A stretch of 64,000 nt of DNA, from contig JAAWBG010000065.1 in the NCBI GenBank assembly GCA_022792535.1, positions 27,189-91,188 on the forward strand, in the 5' to 3' direction. The notes under the pieces were generated by a model. The model saw nothing but the letters and a program-made list of their open reading frames with translations, was not told the origin of the DNA and did no database searches. A program made the translations under genes and the position numbers. Origin of the DNA: Lachnospiraceae bacterium. Its GTDB lineage: Bacteria; Bacillota; Clostridia; Lachnospirales; Lachnospiraceae. Position 1 is the first letter of the stretch, and every line of letters starts with the position of its first letter. This document shows positions 33,492-41,682 of the stretch, piece by piece.

Positions 33492-33520
33492 TTGATAATC
33501 ATTATCATTTAGAGTATAAT
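33492..33520 (+). promoter_or_regulatory. Promoter of feoAB
   Basis: TTGATA at 33492-33497, 17-base spacer and TATAAT at 33515-33520. The -35 and the spacer contain the Fur box. Confidence 0.75.
33493..33507. promoter_or_regulatory. Fur box
   Basis: TGATAATCATTATCA, a perfect 7-1-7 Fur palindrome overlapping the -35 and spacer of the feoAB promoter, so iron-bound Fur should repress feoAB. Confidence 0.85.
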
Positions 33521-33577
33521 GCTAATAGTTTAGACATTGACTTAGATTTGAGCAAGATAAGAGAGCGAGGAACAAAG

Positions 33578-33826
33578 ATGACAATATTAGATGGAAAAGT
33601 GAATCAGACTTATACCGTAACAGATGTTTCTATCGAAGAGACAATTATGCGGCGGTTAGAGGCCCTGGGGATCAACAGCGGCACAAAACTTCGCATGATG
33701 AATCGAAAAAAGAATGGAACGTTGATTATCAAAGTACGTGGAACCCGGTGGGCAGTGGGAAGAGATATTGCAAGAGGGATTCTGGTAAATCCTGAAGGAG
33801 AGGAGGCGCCGGATGGAAACAATTAG
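33578..33826 (+). CDS. feoA: FeoA-domain protein
   Basis: 82-residue SH3-like FeoA protein of the ferrous iron transport system; contains EALGINSGTKLRMMNRKKNGTLIIKVRGTRWAVGRDIA. The start at 33578 (after GAGGAA) is chosen; an upstream open frame reaches back across the promoter and is not coding. It overlaps feoB by 14 bases. Expected to support FeoB function at the inner face of the membrane. Confidence 0.9.
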   Translation: MTILDGKVNQTYTVTDVSIEETIMRRLEALGINSGTKLRMMNRKKNGTLIIKVRGTRWAVGRDIARGILVNPEGEEAPDGNN

Positions 33827-35798
33827 AGTTGGATTTGTAGGAAATCCCAACTGTGGGAAGACCACTTTGTTTAACGCTTACACTGGAGCAAATCTGAAAG
33901 TGGCAAACTGGCCGGGAGTGACGGTGGAAAAAGTAGAGGGGGAAACTGTTTATAAGGGACAGAAGTTGAAATTGATTGATCTGCCTGGAATTTACAGTCT
34001 GACTTCTTACTCTATAGAAGAGAAAGTTTCCCGCCGGTGTATTATGGAACATGAGGTGGATGTGATCATCAATATTGTGGATGCCTCTGCGTTGGAACGG
34101 AATCTCTACTTGACCATGCAGCTTTTGGAACTGGGAAAGCCGGTGATTCTGGCCTTGAATATGATGGACATTGTGGAAGAGCGGGGAATGGAGATTGACC
34201 TGCATCGTCTGCCGGAAATGCTGGGCGGAATTCCGGTGGTGCCGGTATCAGCCAGAAAGAGAAACGGATTGGATGTGTTAATGCATGCAGTGGTACATCA
34301 CTATGAAGAGAAGCATCAGCCGGAAATTGTAACATACAGTCAGGAAATCGAAGAGAAGATTCAGCAGTTAGAACAGGAGCTGAAGCTAAAATATCAGATT
34401 TCTGAAAGCGTCCGCTGGTATGCCATGAAACTGCTGGAACAGGACGAGGAAATCACAGAACTTTATCCGGTAGACCTGCCAAAAGTCCTGGACAGAAGTT
34501 ATGAAAAAGAAATGATCAATCAGAAATATGATTACATAGAAGAAGTGATCGAAGATACCTTATTCTACAAATCAGAGAAAGCGGCCTTTACCGATAAAGT
34601 AGATGAGATTTTAACCCATCCAATCTGGGGAATGCCTATCTTTTTCGGAGTGATGGCAGTGGTGTTTTTCTTGACTTTTTTTGTGGGAGATCTGCTGAAA
34701 GGAGGATTTGAGGTTGTCTTAGACCTCCTTTCGCAAAGCGTCCTGCATTTGCTGGAACAGATCCATGTGGCCTCCTGGCTGATCTCCTTGATCGTAGATG
34801 GAATTATTGCAGGAGTGGGAGGCATTCTGACCTTTCTTCCCAATATTTTTATTTTGTTTTTGGCGCTGGCCCTGTTGGAAGACAGCGGGTATATGGCAAG
34901 GGTCGCCTATGTGATGGACGGTTTGATGGGACATCTTGGACTGTCTGGAAAGGCATTTCTTCCGATGGTACTTGGATTCGGCTGTACCGTTCCGGCTATT
35001 ATGGCTGCAAGGGCTTTGGAAAAAGAGTCAGACCGGAGAAGGACTATATTGATTACGCCATTTATGTCCTGTTCCGCAAGACTGCCTATTTATGTGCTGT
35101 TTGCGGATATGTTTTTTGGAAAATATGCGATATTTGCGGCTTTGTCCATGTATCTGATCGGGATGGTGACTGCAATTTTGATTGCTCTGATCATTCATCG
35201 GGTGGAAACTCATATGGAACACCACACACTGCTGATTGAACTGCCAGAGTATAAGACGCCCAATGCCAGAACTATTGGGATCTATGTCTGGGAAAAGGTA
35301 AAAGACTATCTGACAAAAGCAGGAACCACTATTTTTGTTGCCTCTATTATTATCTGGTTTGTCTTAAATTTTGGAGTTCATGGGATGGTAACTGATGTCT
35401 CAGAAAGTTTCGGCGCAGTGCTGGGCCGCTGGATGGAACCGATTTTAGCGCCGGCAGGTTTAGGCATGTGGCAGGTGGGAGTGGCCTTGATCTCAGGAAT
35501 CTCTGCCAAAGAAGTGGTAGTCAGCAGTTTCTGCGTGCTGTTTGGGATCAGCAATGTGAATTCTGCAGCAGGGATGGCGTCTTTGACACAGCAGCTGGCA
35601 GAAGCGGGGTTTGGACCTCTGAATGCATACTGCATGATGATTTTCTGTCTGCTTTATGTGCCTTGCGCAGCCACTATAGGCACCATAAAAAAGGAGACGG
35701 GATCTTTGAAATTCACTTTAAAAATGCTGGGATTTCAGCTTGTGACTGCCTGGATTTTTGCAGTTTTGGTGTATCAAACCGGGTCCCTTCTCTTATAG
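33813..35798 (+). CDS. feoB: Ferrous iron transporter FeoB
   Basis: 661 residues. The N-terminal G domain has GNPNCGKTTLF (G1), DLPGIYSL (G3) and NMMD (G4). A helical GDI-like region follows (~170-250), then about ten membrane helices with the Gate motifs (GFGCTVPAIMAARALE, SCSARLPIYVL). It imports Fe2+ using GTP. It is under the Fur box at 33493 and followed by a terminator; an Fe-rich hydrogenase gene comes next. Confidence 0.96.
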   Translation: METIRVGFVGNPNCGKTTLFNAYTGANLKVANWPGVTVEKVEGETVYKGQKLKLIDLPGIYSLTSYSIEEKVSRRCIMEHEVDVIINIVDASALERNLYLTMQLLELGKPVILALNMMDIVEERGMEIDLHRLPEMLGGIPVVPVSARKRNGLDVLMHAVVHHYEEKHQPEIVTYSQEIEEKIQQLEQELKLKYQISESVRWYAMKLLEQDEEITELYPVDLPKVLDRSYEKEMINQKYDYIEEVIEDTLFYKSEKAAFTDKVDEILTHPIWGMPIFFGVMAVVFFLTFFVGDLLKGGFEVVLDLLSQSVLHLLEQIHVASWLISLIVDGIIAGVGGILTFLPNIFILFLALALLEDSGYMARVAYVMDGLMGHLGLSGKAFLPMVLGFGCTVPAIMAARALEKESDRRRTILITPFMSCSARLPIYVLFADMFFGKYAIFAALSMYLIGMVTAILIALIIHRVETHMEHHTLLIELPEYKTPNARTIGIYVWEKVKDYLTKAGTTIFVASIIIWFVLNFGVHGMVTDVSESFGAVLGRWMEPILAPAGLGMWQVGVALISGISAKEVVVSSFCVLFGISNVNSAAGMASLTQQLAEAGFGPLNAYCMMIFCLLYVPCAATIGTIKKETGSLKFTLKMLGFQLVTAWIFAVLVYQTGSLLL

Positions 35799-35804
35799 AA
35801 AAAT

Positions 35805-35845
35805 CTTTCCATTGCTGGGGGAAGATACCATGGAAAGTATTTTAT
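35805..35845 (+). terminator. Terminator of feoAB
   Basis: Eight-base stem CTTTCCAT (35805-35812) and ATGGAAAG (35830-35837) with a 17-base loop, then TATTTTAT. Confidence 0.55.
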
Positions 35846-35866
35846 CAGGTACAAGTAAAATTTTTC

Positions 35867-35896
35867 TTGCAAGAAGAAAGTGTAGGGTGTTAAAAT
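35867..35896 (+). promoter_or_regulatory. Promoter of the [FeFe] hydrogenase gene
   Basis: TTGCAA at 35867-35872, 18-base spacer and TAAAAT at 35891-35896, 31 bases before the start codon. Confidence 0.5.
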
Positions 35897-35926
35897 ATTC
35901 ACAAAGAGAAAGCGAGGGTAAATGCG

Positions 35927-37375
35927 ATGTATGCTGATGAAAATGTGATTAGAATCAAACATGATGTACTTTATGAAGTGGCAAAGCTGGCATTCGCCGG
36001 GGAATTAGATGCCAAGAGAGACCACATTGCACTGGAATTGATTCCAGGGCCTACCCCTAAGTTCCGCTGCTGTATTTACAAAGAAAGAGAAATCATCCGT
36101 CAGCGGGTGCGCCTGGCAGAAGGAAAAGCGCCGGGAGCAGTGGATGATGGGAATATCATTCAGGTAATCAGTTCTGCCTGTGAAGACTGTCCTATTTCCA
36201 GTTATACGGTGACAGAGAACTGCCAGAATTGTATTGGAAAGGCATGTATCAACGCCTGCAAGTTTGGCGCTATCGAGGCAGGAAGAATCCGTTCCCATAT
36301 TGACGCATCCAAATGTAAGGAATGCGGAAAATGTGCCCAGGCCTGTCCCTATAATGCCATTGCACACTTAAAACGTCCCTGTAAATACAGCTGTCCTGTG
36401 GATGCGATTACATACGATGAACATGGAATTTCCATCATTGACAAGAATAAATGTATCCGCTGCGGAAAATGTATTCACAGCTGTCCTTTTGGAGCTATCG
36501 GTTCCAAGACTTATATTGTGGACGTTGTGGAAGCCTTAAAATCCAATAAAAAAGTTTATGCCATGGCTGCGCCTGCAACAGAGGGACAGTTTGGTCTGGA
36601 TATTACCATGGCAAGCTGGAAAAAGGCGATGAAAGAGTTAGGATTTGATGATTTTTATGATGTAGGTCTGGGCGGAGATATGACAGCGGCCTATGAGGCA
36701 GAAGAATGGGCAGAAGCATATCAGGAGGGAAAGAAAAAAGTGACTTCCTGCTGTCCCGCATTTGTCAATATGGTGCGTCTCCACTATCCGGAACTGGCAG
36801 ATTGTGTTTCCACTACAGTTTCCCCCATGTGCGCAGTATCCCGTCTGATTAAGGCAAAAGACCCAGATGCAGTTACCGTATTTATCGGGCCCTGCCTTGC
36901 AAAAAAATCAGAGGTGGCAGACCAGAAGATTCCGGGGAATGCAGATTATGTGCTGACCTACAGTGAGATCCGGGCAATTATGAAAGCAAAGGATATCGCC
37001 TTAGAACCATGTGAAAATGACGATCAGATTGCTTCTGTATATGGAAAGAGATTTGCAAATTCCGGCGGAGTTACCGCAGCAGTACTTCAGAGTTTGAAAG
37101 AATCTGGAAATGAAGTAGATGCAAAAGTCTGCAAGGCAAATGGAGCGGCAGAGTGTAAGAAAGCATTGCTTCTGTTAAAAGCAGCAAAACTGCCGGAAGA
37201 TTTTGTGGAAGGCATGATCTGCGACGGCGGCTGCGTAGGCGGTCCCAGCGCTTATAATGATCAGATTTCCTCTAAGAAGAGCCGCGACGCCCTGATCTCA
37301 CAGGCAGACGAACGGGGAATCCATGAGAATCTGGACCATTATGCGATGGATAGTTTCTCCATGCATCGGGAATAA
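35927..37375 (+). CDS. Monomeric [FeFe] hydrogenase, group B-like
   Basis: 482 residues. Two 4Fe-4S ferredoxin motifs (CKECGKCAQACP and CIRCGKCIHSCP, ~residues 128-190) precede the H-cluster domain with L1 TSCCPAF, L2 GPCLAKKSE and L3 GMICDGGCVGG. L1 has PAF instead of PGW and L3 has GMICDGGC instead of FMACPGGC, which fits the less studied group B rather than standard CpI-type enzymes. Extra cysteines in the N-terminal part (CEDCP, CQNCIGKAC) may bind another cluster. It likely exchanges electrons between ferredoxin and protons; direction unknown. The maturases HydEFG are not in the window. Confidence 0.87.
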   Translation: MYADENVIRIKHDVLYEVAKLAFAGELDAKRDHIALELIPGPTPKFRCCIYKEREIIRQRVRLAEGKAPGAVDDGNIIQVISSACEDCPISSYTVTENCQNCIGKACINACKFGAIEAGRIRSHIDASKCKECGKCAQACPYNAIAHLKRPCKYSCPVDAITYDEHGISIIDKNKCIRCGKCIHSCPFGAIGSKTYIVDVVEALKSNKKVYAMAAPATEGQFGLDITMASWKKAMKELGFDDFYDVGLGGDMTAAYEAEEWAEAYQEGKKKVTSCCPAFVNMVRLHYPELADCVSTTVSPMCAVSRLIKAKDPDAVTVFIGPCLAKKSEVADQKIPGNADYVLTYSEIRAIMKAKDIALEPCENDDQIASVYGKRFANSGGVTAAVLQSLKESGNEVDAKVCKANGAAECKKALLLLKAAKLPEDFVEGMICDGGCVGGPSAYNDQISSKKSRDALISQADERGIHENLDHYAMDSFSMHRE

Positions 37376-37436
37376 AGGATTGTATGAGGAACCAATGGAA
37401 CAAAAATAGAAGAGAAAAAGAATAAGGAAGATCGAA

Positions 37437-37475
37437 AGGTGCAAAGTTTTGAAAGATGAAACTTTGCGCCTTTTT
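37437..37475 (+). terminator. Terminator of the hydrogenase gene
   Basis: Thirteen-base stem with one G-U pair, 37437-37449 and 37459-37471 (AGGTGCAAAGTTT / AAACTTTGCGCCT), followed by TTTT. Confidence 0.8.
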
Positions 37476-37538
37476 GCTGCATGGCCCCATGCAGAGGAAG
37501 TATGCCGCTAATTTGAAATGTGAAAATATATTTAATGC

Positions 37539-37567
37539 TTGACAGAAAGCTAAATATGTTTTATTGT
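37539..37567 (+). promoter_or_regulatory. Promoter of the NatAB-type ABC operon
   Basis: TTGACA at 37539-37544 and TATTGT at 37562-37567, 17-base spacer. Confidence 0.5.
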
Positions 37568-37610
37568 ATTATAAAAGTAGTACAATAATACATATGGAAA
37601 GGGAATGGGT

Positions 37611-38393
37611 ATGAAAGAATTATTACAAGTGCAGAATTTGAAAAAGACTTTTAAAATCTCTGCAAAACAGCAAAAGATTCAGAGAACAAAAGAGCGGACC
37701 AAAGTGGCGGTGAATAATCTGAGCTTTACTGCTTATGAGGGAGAGGTCTTCGGGCTGCTGGGTTCTAACGGTGCCGGAAAGACCACCACACTGCGTATGC
37801 TGGCGGCCTTGATTACGCCGGACCAGGGAGACGTTTTGGTGGATGGAACCAGTGTGGTGAAACATCCGGCTGAAGTTCGAGGGAAGATTGGGTTTCTTAC
37901 CAGCGAATTAAAACTGGAGGAATTTTTCACTCCCAACTATCTGTTTGACTTTTTTGCAGATCTTCATGGGGTGGAGAAAGAGACTGCCAGAAGAAGGAAA
38001 CAGGAATTATTTGGAAAATTCGGGATTTCAGAATTTGCTGAGGTAAAGGTGGCGAATCTGTCTACGGGAATGAAACAGAAAGTATCTCTGGTTATCTCCA
38101 TTGTACATAATCCTGATATTATCATATTTGACGAGCCTACCAATGGACTGGATGTGCTGACTGCAAAAGTGGTAACAGACTTTTTGCTGGAATTAAAAGA
38201 GCAGGGAAAAACCATTGTGGTATCCACTCATATTTTTAGTTTGATCGAGAAGATCTGCGACCGGGTGGGAATTATCATAGATGGAAGTATGACAGTCTGT
38301 GATTCTTTGGAGCATCTCACAGAAGAAAAATCCCTGGAAGAGAAATTCTTTGATATATATGCAGAAAGAGCAGGTGAGTCTTATGAAAAATAA
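37611..38393 (+). CDS. ABC transporter ATP-binding protein (NatA-like)
   Basis: 260 residues. Walker A GSNGAGKTTTLR (~47), signature LSTGMKQKVSL, Walker B IIIFDEPTNGLDV and switch histidine in STHI. An insertion with RTKERTK precedes the beta-strands before Walker A. AAGGGA supports the ATG at 37611; an ATG at 37605 is close. It overlaps the permease gene by 11 bases. Similar to NatA of the Na+-extruding NatAB system, but the substrate is not shown. Confidence 0.85.
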   Translation: MKELLQVQNLKKTFKISAKQQKIQRTKERTKVAVNNLSFTAYEGEVFGLLGSNGAGKTTTLRMLAALITPDQGDVLVDGTSVVKHPAEVRGKIGFLTSELKLEEFFTPNYLFDFFADLHGVEKETARRRKQELFGKFGISEFAEVKVANLSTGMKQKVSLVISIVHNPDIIIFDEPTNGLDVLTAKVVTDFLLELKEQGKTIVVSTHIFSLIEKICDRVGIIIDGSMTVCDSLEHLTEEKSLEEKFFDIYAERAGESYEK

Positions 38394-39570
38394 TATGATA
38401 ACAGTGATGAAAAAAGAATTTACAAGATTTTTTACAGACAGAAGAATGGTGCTTACCACATTGCTGATGCCGGGAATCATGATCTATCTGATGTATTCAC
38501 TGATGGGAGAAGGTTTTAAACTTGGAGAAGAGGATGGTCAAACCCAGATTTATGTGGAAGAACTTCCAGACAGTATCAGAACTTTGGCGGAAGAGACAGA
38601 TATGCTGGATCTGAGCTTTTTGGAACTGGAAGGGAAACAGGAACGAGAAGAAGCGTTAGAAGCTTTGGCAGATGGAGAAGAGGAATATCATCTGGTAGCA
38701 GTGTTTCCAGAAAATTTTGATGCGCTGGTGGCAGAATACAGCAATGGGACCAAAGAACCTGCTCCAGGGGTAGAACTTTATTATAATTCCAGCAATACAG
38801 AGTCTCAGGCCGCTTACCAGATAATGACAGGATTGTTGGACAGCTATGAATCTGCCCTGGCTAACAAATTTGATATCAATGCGGGAGACAAAGAGTACGA
38901 CCTGGCTTCGGAAGAAGATCTGGCTGCTCAGATCTTCTCCATGATGGTACCCATGCTGCTGATTACATTTCTCTTCAGCGGATGTATGGCAGTTGCGCCG
39001 GAATCCATTGCAGGAGAAAAAGAAAGAGGAACCATTGCCACTCTTTTGGTGACTCCATTAAAGAGAAGCCACCTGGCTTTAGGAAAAATCATCAGTTTAA
39101 GCGCAATCTCCATTCTGTGTGCGCTGTCCAGCTTTTTGGGAACGATGCTTTCTCTGCCCAAACTGATGGGAGGATCAGAGAACATTAATGCCAGCGTTTA
39201 CACGGTGAAAGAATACGGACTGCTGCTTCTGGTGATCTTGTCTACCGTACTGGTAATTGTGACGATTATATCCATCGTGTCTGCATTTGCCAAAAATGTA
39301 AAAGAAGCCACAGGATGGATCACACCAATCATGATTATATCGGTGTTGTTAGGCGTTACCTCCATGGTGGAAAGTCTCTGTAAAACAGAACCCTTTTGGT
39401 TTTTAATCCCATTGTACAACAGCGTACAGTGTATGACCGGGATCTTTTCCCTGGAAATGAATCTGGTCAATATTATTGTGACTGTGGTGTCAAATGTCTG
39501 CTATGCCGGAATTGGGGCCTTTGTGCTGACAAAAATGTTTGACAGTGAAAAGATAATGTTCGCAAAGTAA
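38383..39570 (+). CDS. ABC-2 permease (NatB-like)
   Basis: 395 residues. One N-terminal helix (~20-42) is followed by a ~150-residue extracytoplasmic domain and five C-terminal helices (~185-390). The motif ESIAGEKERGTIATLLVTPLKRSHLALGKI is the ABC-2 coupling segment typical of NatB/CcmB-type permeases. It starts inside the end of the ATPase gene, so the two are coupled. It probably forms an exporter with NatA-like protein. No obvious terminator before convergent nagB. Confidence 0.85.
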   Translation: MKNNMITVMKKEFTRFFTDRRMVLTTLLMPGIMIYLMYSLMGEGFKLGEEDGQTQIYVEELPDSIRTLAEETDMLDLSFLELEGKQEREEALEALADGEEEYHLVAVFPENFDALVAEYSNGTKEPAPGVELYYNSSNTESQAAYQIMTGLLDSYESALANKFDINAGDKEYDLASEEDLAAQIFSMMVPMLLITFLFSGCMAVAPESIAGEKERGTIATLLVTPLKRSHLALGKIISLSAISILCALSSFLGTMLSLPKLMGGSENINASVYTVKEYGLLLLVILSTVLVIVTIISIVSAFAKNVKEATGWITPIMIISVLLGVTSMVESLCKTEPFWFLIPLYNSVQCMTGIFSLEMNLVNIIVTVVSNVCYAGIGAFVLTKMFDSEKIMFAK

Positions 39571-39596
39571 GATTGCAGATCAAAGAAAGATACCAT

Positions 39597-40334
39597 TTAA
39601 CATAATTCTGGTGATTGCGACAAGGCTGCTTCGTCTGCCACAAGAATGACGTCATTGTGAAGCTGCAGAATAGAAGCAGGAACCTGCGGTGTAACAGGAC
39701 CTAAAAATGCAGTTCTCACAATGTCAGCCTTGTCTTCACCGGAAACCACTACCAGAATCTTGTGGGCAGACATAATGGTCTTGATGCCCATGGTATAAGC
39801 CTGCCGCGGCACATGTTCTTCAGACAGGAAAAAGCGCATGTTTGCCTTAATCGTCCGCTCAGATAAGGTGACGCAGTGAGTCTCAGTCTCAAAAGCAATG
39901 CCAGGCTCATTAAATCCGATATGACCATTGTGTCCAAGGCCTAAGAGCTGCAGATCCACGCCGCCGATGGAGTGGATAATCTCATTGTATTTCTGACAGG
40001 CAGTTTCACTGTCTTCTTCCATGCCGTCCGGCAGAAAAGTCTTGTTTTTGTCAATGTTTACTTTTTCGAATAGATTTTCATTCATAAAATAATAGTAGCT
40101 TTGGTCATTTTCACGGGGAAGGCCCCGATATTCATCTAAATTGACCGTAGTGACTTCTGAAAAATCAAGATCTCCTTTGTTGTACCATTCCACAAGCTGC
40201 CGATAGGCGCCGATGGGTGTGGAACCGGTGGCAAGTCCCAGTACACAGTCAGGCTTCATAATGATCTGTGCAGAGATGATGTTAGCCGCTTTGCGGCTCA
40301 TGTCGTTATAATCTTTCGCTTTGTAAATTTTCAT
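39597..40334 (-). CDS. nagB: Glucosamine-6-phosphate deaminase
   Basis: 245 residues. Converts glucosamine 6-phosphate to fructose 6-phosphate and ammonia. Blocks: GLATGSTPIGAYRQL, NLDEYRG, GLGHNGHIGFNEPG and TMGIKTIMSA. It is slightly short compared with the 260-270 of enteric NagB because the Firmicute type lacks the C-terminal allosteric part. The start at 40334 follows GGGGT. It stands alone, without nagA; the divergent promoter region suggests regulation together with the MIF homologue. Confidence 0.93.
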   Translation of the reverse strand: MKIYKAKDYNDMSRKAANIISAQIIMKPDCVLGLATGSTPIGAYRQLVEWYNKGDLDFSEVTTVNLDEYRGLPRENDQSYYYFMNENLFEKVNIDKNKTFLPDGMEEDSETACQKYNEIIHSIGGVDLQLLGLGHNGHIGFNEPGIAFETETHCVTLSERTIKANMRFFLSEEHVPRQAYTMGIKTIMSAHKILVVVSGEDKADIVRTAFLGPVTPQVPASILQLHNDVILVADEAALSQSPELC

Positions 40335-40355
40335 AATAACCCCCATTTGAAATTG

Positions 40356-40369
40356 AATGATTGAACTGC
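40356..40369. promoter_or_regulatory. Operator-like box in the nagB leader
   Basis: AATGATTGAACTGC, exactly inverted relative to GCAGTTCAATCATT at 40484-40497. The pair flanks the two divergent promoters and could bind one regulator. Confidence 0.55.
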
Positions 40370-40423
40370 AGCTTATGCTTCTGCATTTACCATGATGTAG
40401 TTACTTTTGCTATGGCTATTTTT

Positions 40424-40452
40424 ACTATAACATGGGTATTTTGTTCTTGCAA
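40424..40452 (-). promoter_or_regulatory. Promoter of nagB
   Basis: On the minus strand TTGCAA (40452-40447), 17-base spacer and TATAGT (40429-40424). The palindromic TTGCAA is also the -35 of the forward promoter. Confidence 0.65.
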
Positions 40453-40475
40453 GAAATGTTCCTTTCTGATAGCAT
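40447..40475 (+). promoter_or_regulatory. Promoter of the MIF homologue
   Basis: TTGCAA at 40447-40452, 17-base spacer and TAGCAT at 40470-40475, back to back with the nagB promoter on the same -35 hexamer. The expected start is near 40482. Confidence 0.55.
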
Positions 40476-40483
40476 GGAAAGCA

Positions 40484-40497
40484 GCAGTTCAATCATT
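40484..40497. promoter_or_regulatory. Operator-like box at the MIF transcription start
   Basis: GCAGTTCAATCATT, exact inverted copy of the box at 40356-40369. Confidence 0.55.
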
Positions 40498-40514
40498 GTA
40501 AAATGATTTTACAA
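40496..40514. promoter_or_regulatory. Perfect 19-base palindrome in the MIF leader
   Basis: TTGTAAAAT and ATTTTACAA arms around a single G, just after the forward start and overlapping the inverted box by two bases. Likely another operator; the regulator is unknown. Confidence 0.55.
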
Positions 40515-40583
40515 ATTAATGGGATGGAAAAGCTGCCATAAAAAGAAAAAATAAGAGAAACAAGCGCGATAAGGAGGAACATT

Positions 40584-40928
40584 ATGCCATTTATTAATTC
40601 AAGAGTGAACGTAGCTATGTCATCTGCACAGAAAACTTCTCTGAAAGAGAAGCTGGGACAGGCAATTTCTATCATTCCGGGAAAGACAGAGGATTGGCTG
40701 ATGATTGAGTTTGCAGATAACTGTGAGTTGTATTTCCGAGGGGACAAAGACCAGCCTATGGCATTTTTGGAAGTGAAAGTCTTTGGAACTTTTTCTGAGG
40801 AAGCGGCAGAGCAGCTTACAGAAGCAGTCTGCAATCTCTATGAATCAGAATTGCAGATTCGGAAAGATCACATTTATATCAAATATGAAGAAGTGAGCAA
40901 ATGGGGCTGGAATGGAAGGAATTTTTAA
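40584..40928 (+). CDS. Macrophage migration inhibitory factor (MIF)-like tautomerase
   Basis: 114 residues, the length of animal MIF. It starts MPF, so the catalytic N-terminal proline of the tautomerase superfamily would be exposed after Met removal. A lysine in the PGKTEDWL block matches MIF Lys32, and the end IYIKYEEVSKWGWNGRNF closely follows the MIF C-terminus. Likely phenylpyruvate tautomerase fold; the real bacterial substrate is unknown. The GGAGG ribosome site is good. It precedes rlmH by 12 bases. Confidence 0.88.
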   Translation: MPFINSRVNVAMSSAQKTSLKEKLGQAISIIPGKTEDWLMIEFADNCELYFRGDKDQPMAFLEVKVFGTFSEEAAEQLTEAVCNLYESELQIRKDHIYIKYEEVSKWGWNGRNF

Positions 40929-40940
40929 GGGCGAAAAGGA

Positions 40941-41420
40941 ATGAAAATTACAATTCTGGCAGTTGGAAAAGTAAAAGAAAAATTTTATCGACAGGCCATA
41001 GAAGAATTTGAAAAGAGACTCAGCCGCTACTGTAAGCTGGAGATCCTTGCGGTGGCAGATGAAAAAACGCCGGATTCTGCCAGCCAGGCAGAAATGGATA
41101 AGATCAAGGAGAGAGAAGGAGAAAGACTGAGAAAGCATATGCCGGAAGGCGCCTGGGTCTGCGCTTTGGCCATTGACGGGTCCATGCTGGATTCTGTGGA
41201 ACTTTCTGAAAAATTGGAACGTCTTGGAGTGGAAGGAAAGAGCCATCTGATCTTTGTGATCGGGGGCTCTTTAGGGCTGTCGGAAAAAATAATGAAACAG
41301 GCAGATTTTAAATTGAGTTTTTCTAAAATGACCTTTCCCCATCAGCTGATGCGGGTAATTTTGCTGGAACAAATTTATCGAAGCTATCGGATTATGGCAG
41401 GAGAGCCATATCATAAGTGA
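40941..41420 (+). CDS. rlmH: 23S rRNA (pseudouridine-1915-N3)-methyltransferase
   Basis: 159-residue SPOUT methyltransferase acting on Psi1915 of 23S rRNA. Motifs: MKITILAVGKVKEKFY at the start, FVIGGSLGLSEKI in the knot, and KMTFPHQLMRVILLEQIYRSYRI with the C-terminal GEPYHK. Likely co-transcribed with the MIF gene; a terminator follows. Confidence 0.96.
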   Translation: MKITILAVGKVKEKFYRQAIEEFEKRLSRYCKLEILAVADEKTPDSASQAEMDKIKEREGERLRKHMPEGAWVCALAIDGSMLDSVELSEKLERLGVEGKSHLIFVIGGSLGLSEKIMKQADFKLSFSKMTFPHQLMRVILLEQIYRSYRIMAGEPYHK

Positions 41421-41470
41421 GGGCGAAAAGGAACAGAGGTTCAAGTAGAAGAAAGAGAATAAAGAGTTAG

Positions 41471-41505
41471 GGAAACGATGATTTAATCAGCGTTTCCTTA
41501 TTTTT
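41471..41505 (+). terminator. Terminator of rlmH
   Basis: Stem GGAAACG/CGTTTCC with an inner TGATT/AATCA stem (41471-41497), followed by TTATTTTT. Confidence 0.8.
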
Positions 41506-41548
41506 ATCCCATGGGAGTGTGTGCTGCCATGGGTTTTTGTCTGATACA

Positions 41549-41577
41549 TTGTAATTTTGCCAAGGACTGTGTATAAT
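41549..41577 (+). promoter_or_regulatory. Promoter of the EF-hand-like lipoprotein gene
   Basis: TTGTAA at 41549-41554, 17-base spacer and TATAAT at 41572-41577. Confidence 0.65.
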
Positions 41578-41682
41578 AGAAAGATAAAAGAAGGTGGCTT
41601 CATGAAGTATATGGTGTCCTGGTATAGGAAGTGAAAGAAAGCAGGTAAAACTTTTAAGGAAAACTGTAAGGAGAAATAATTT

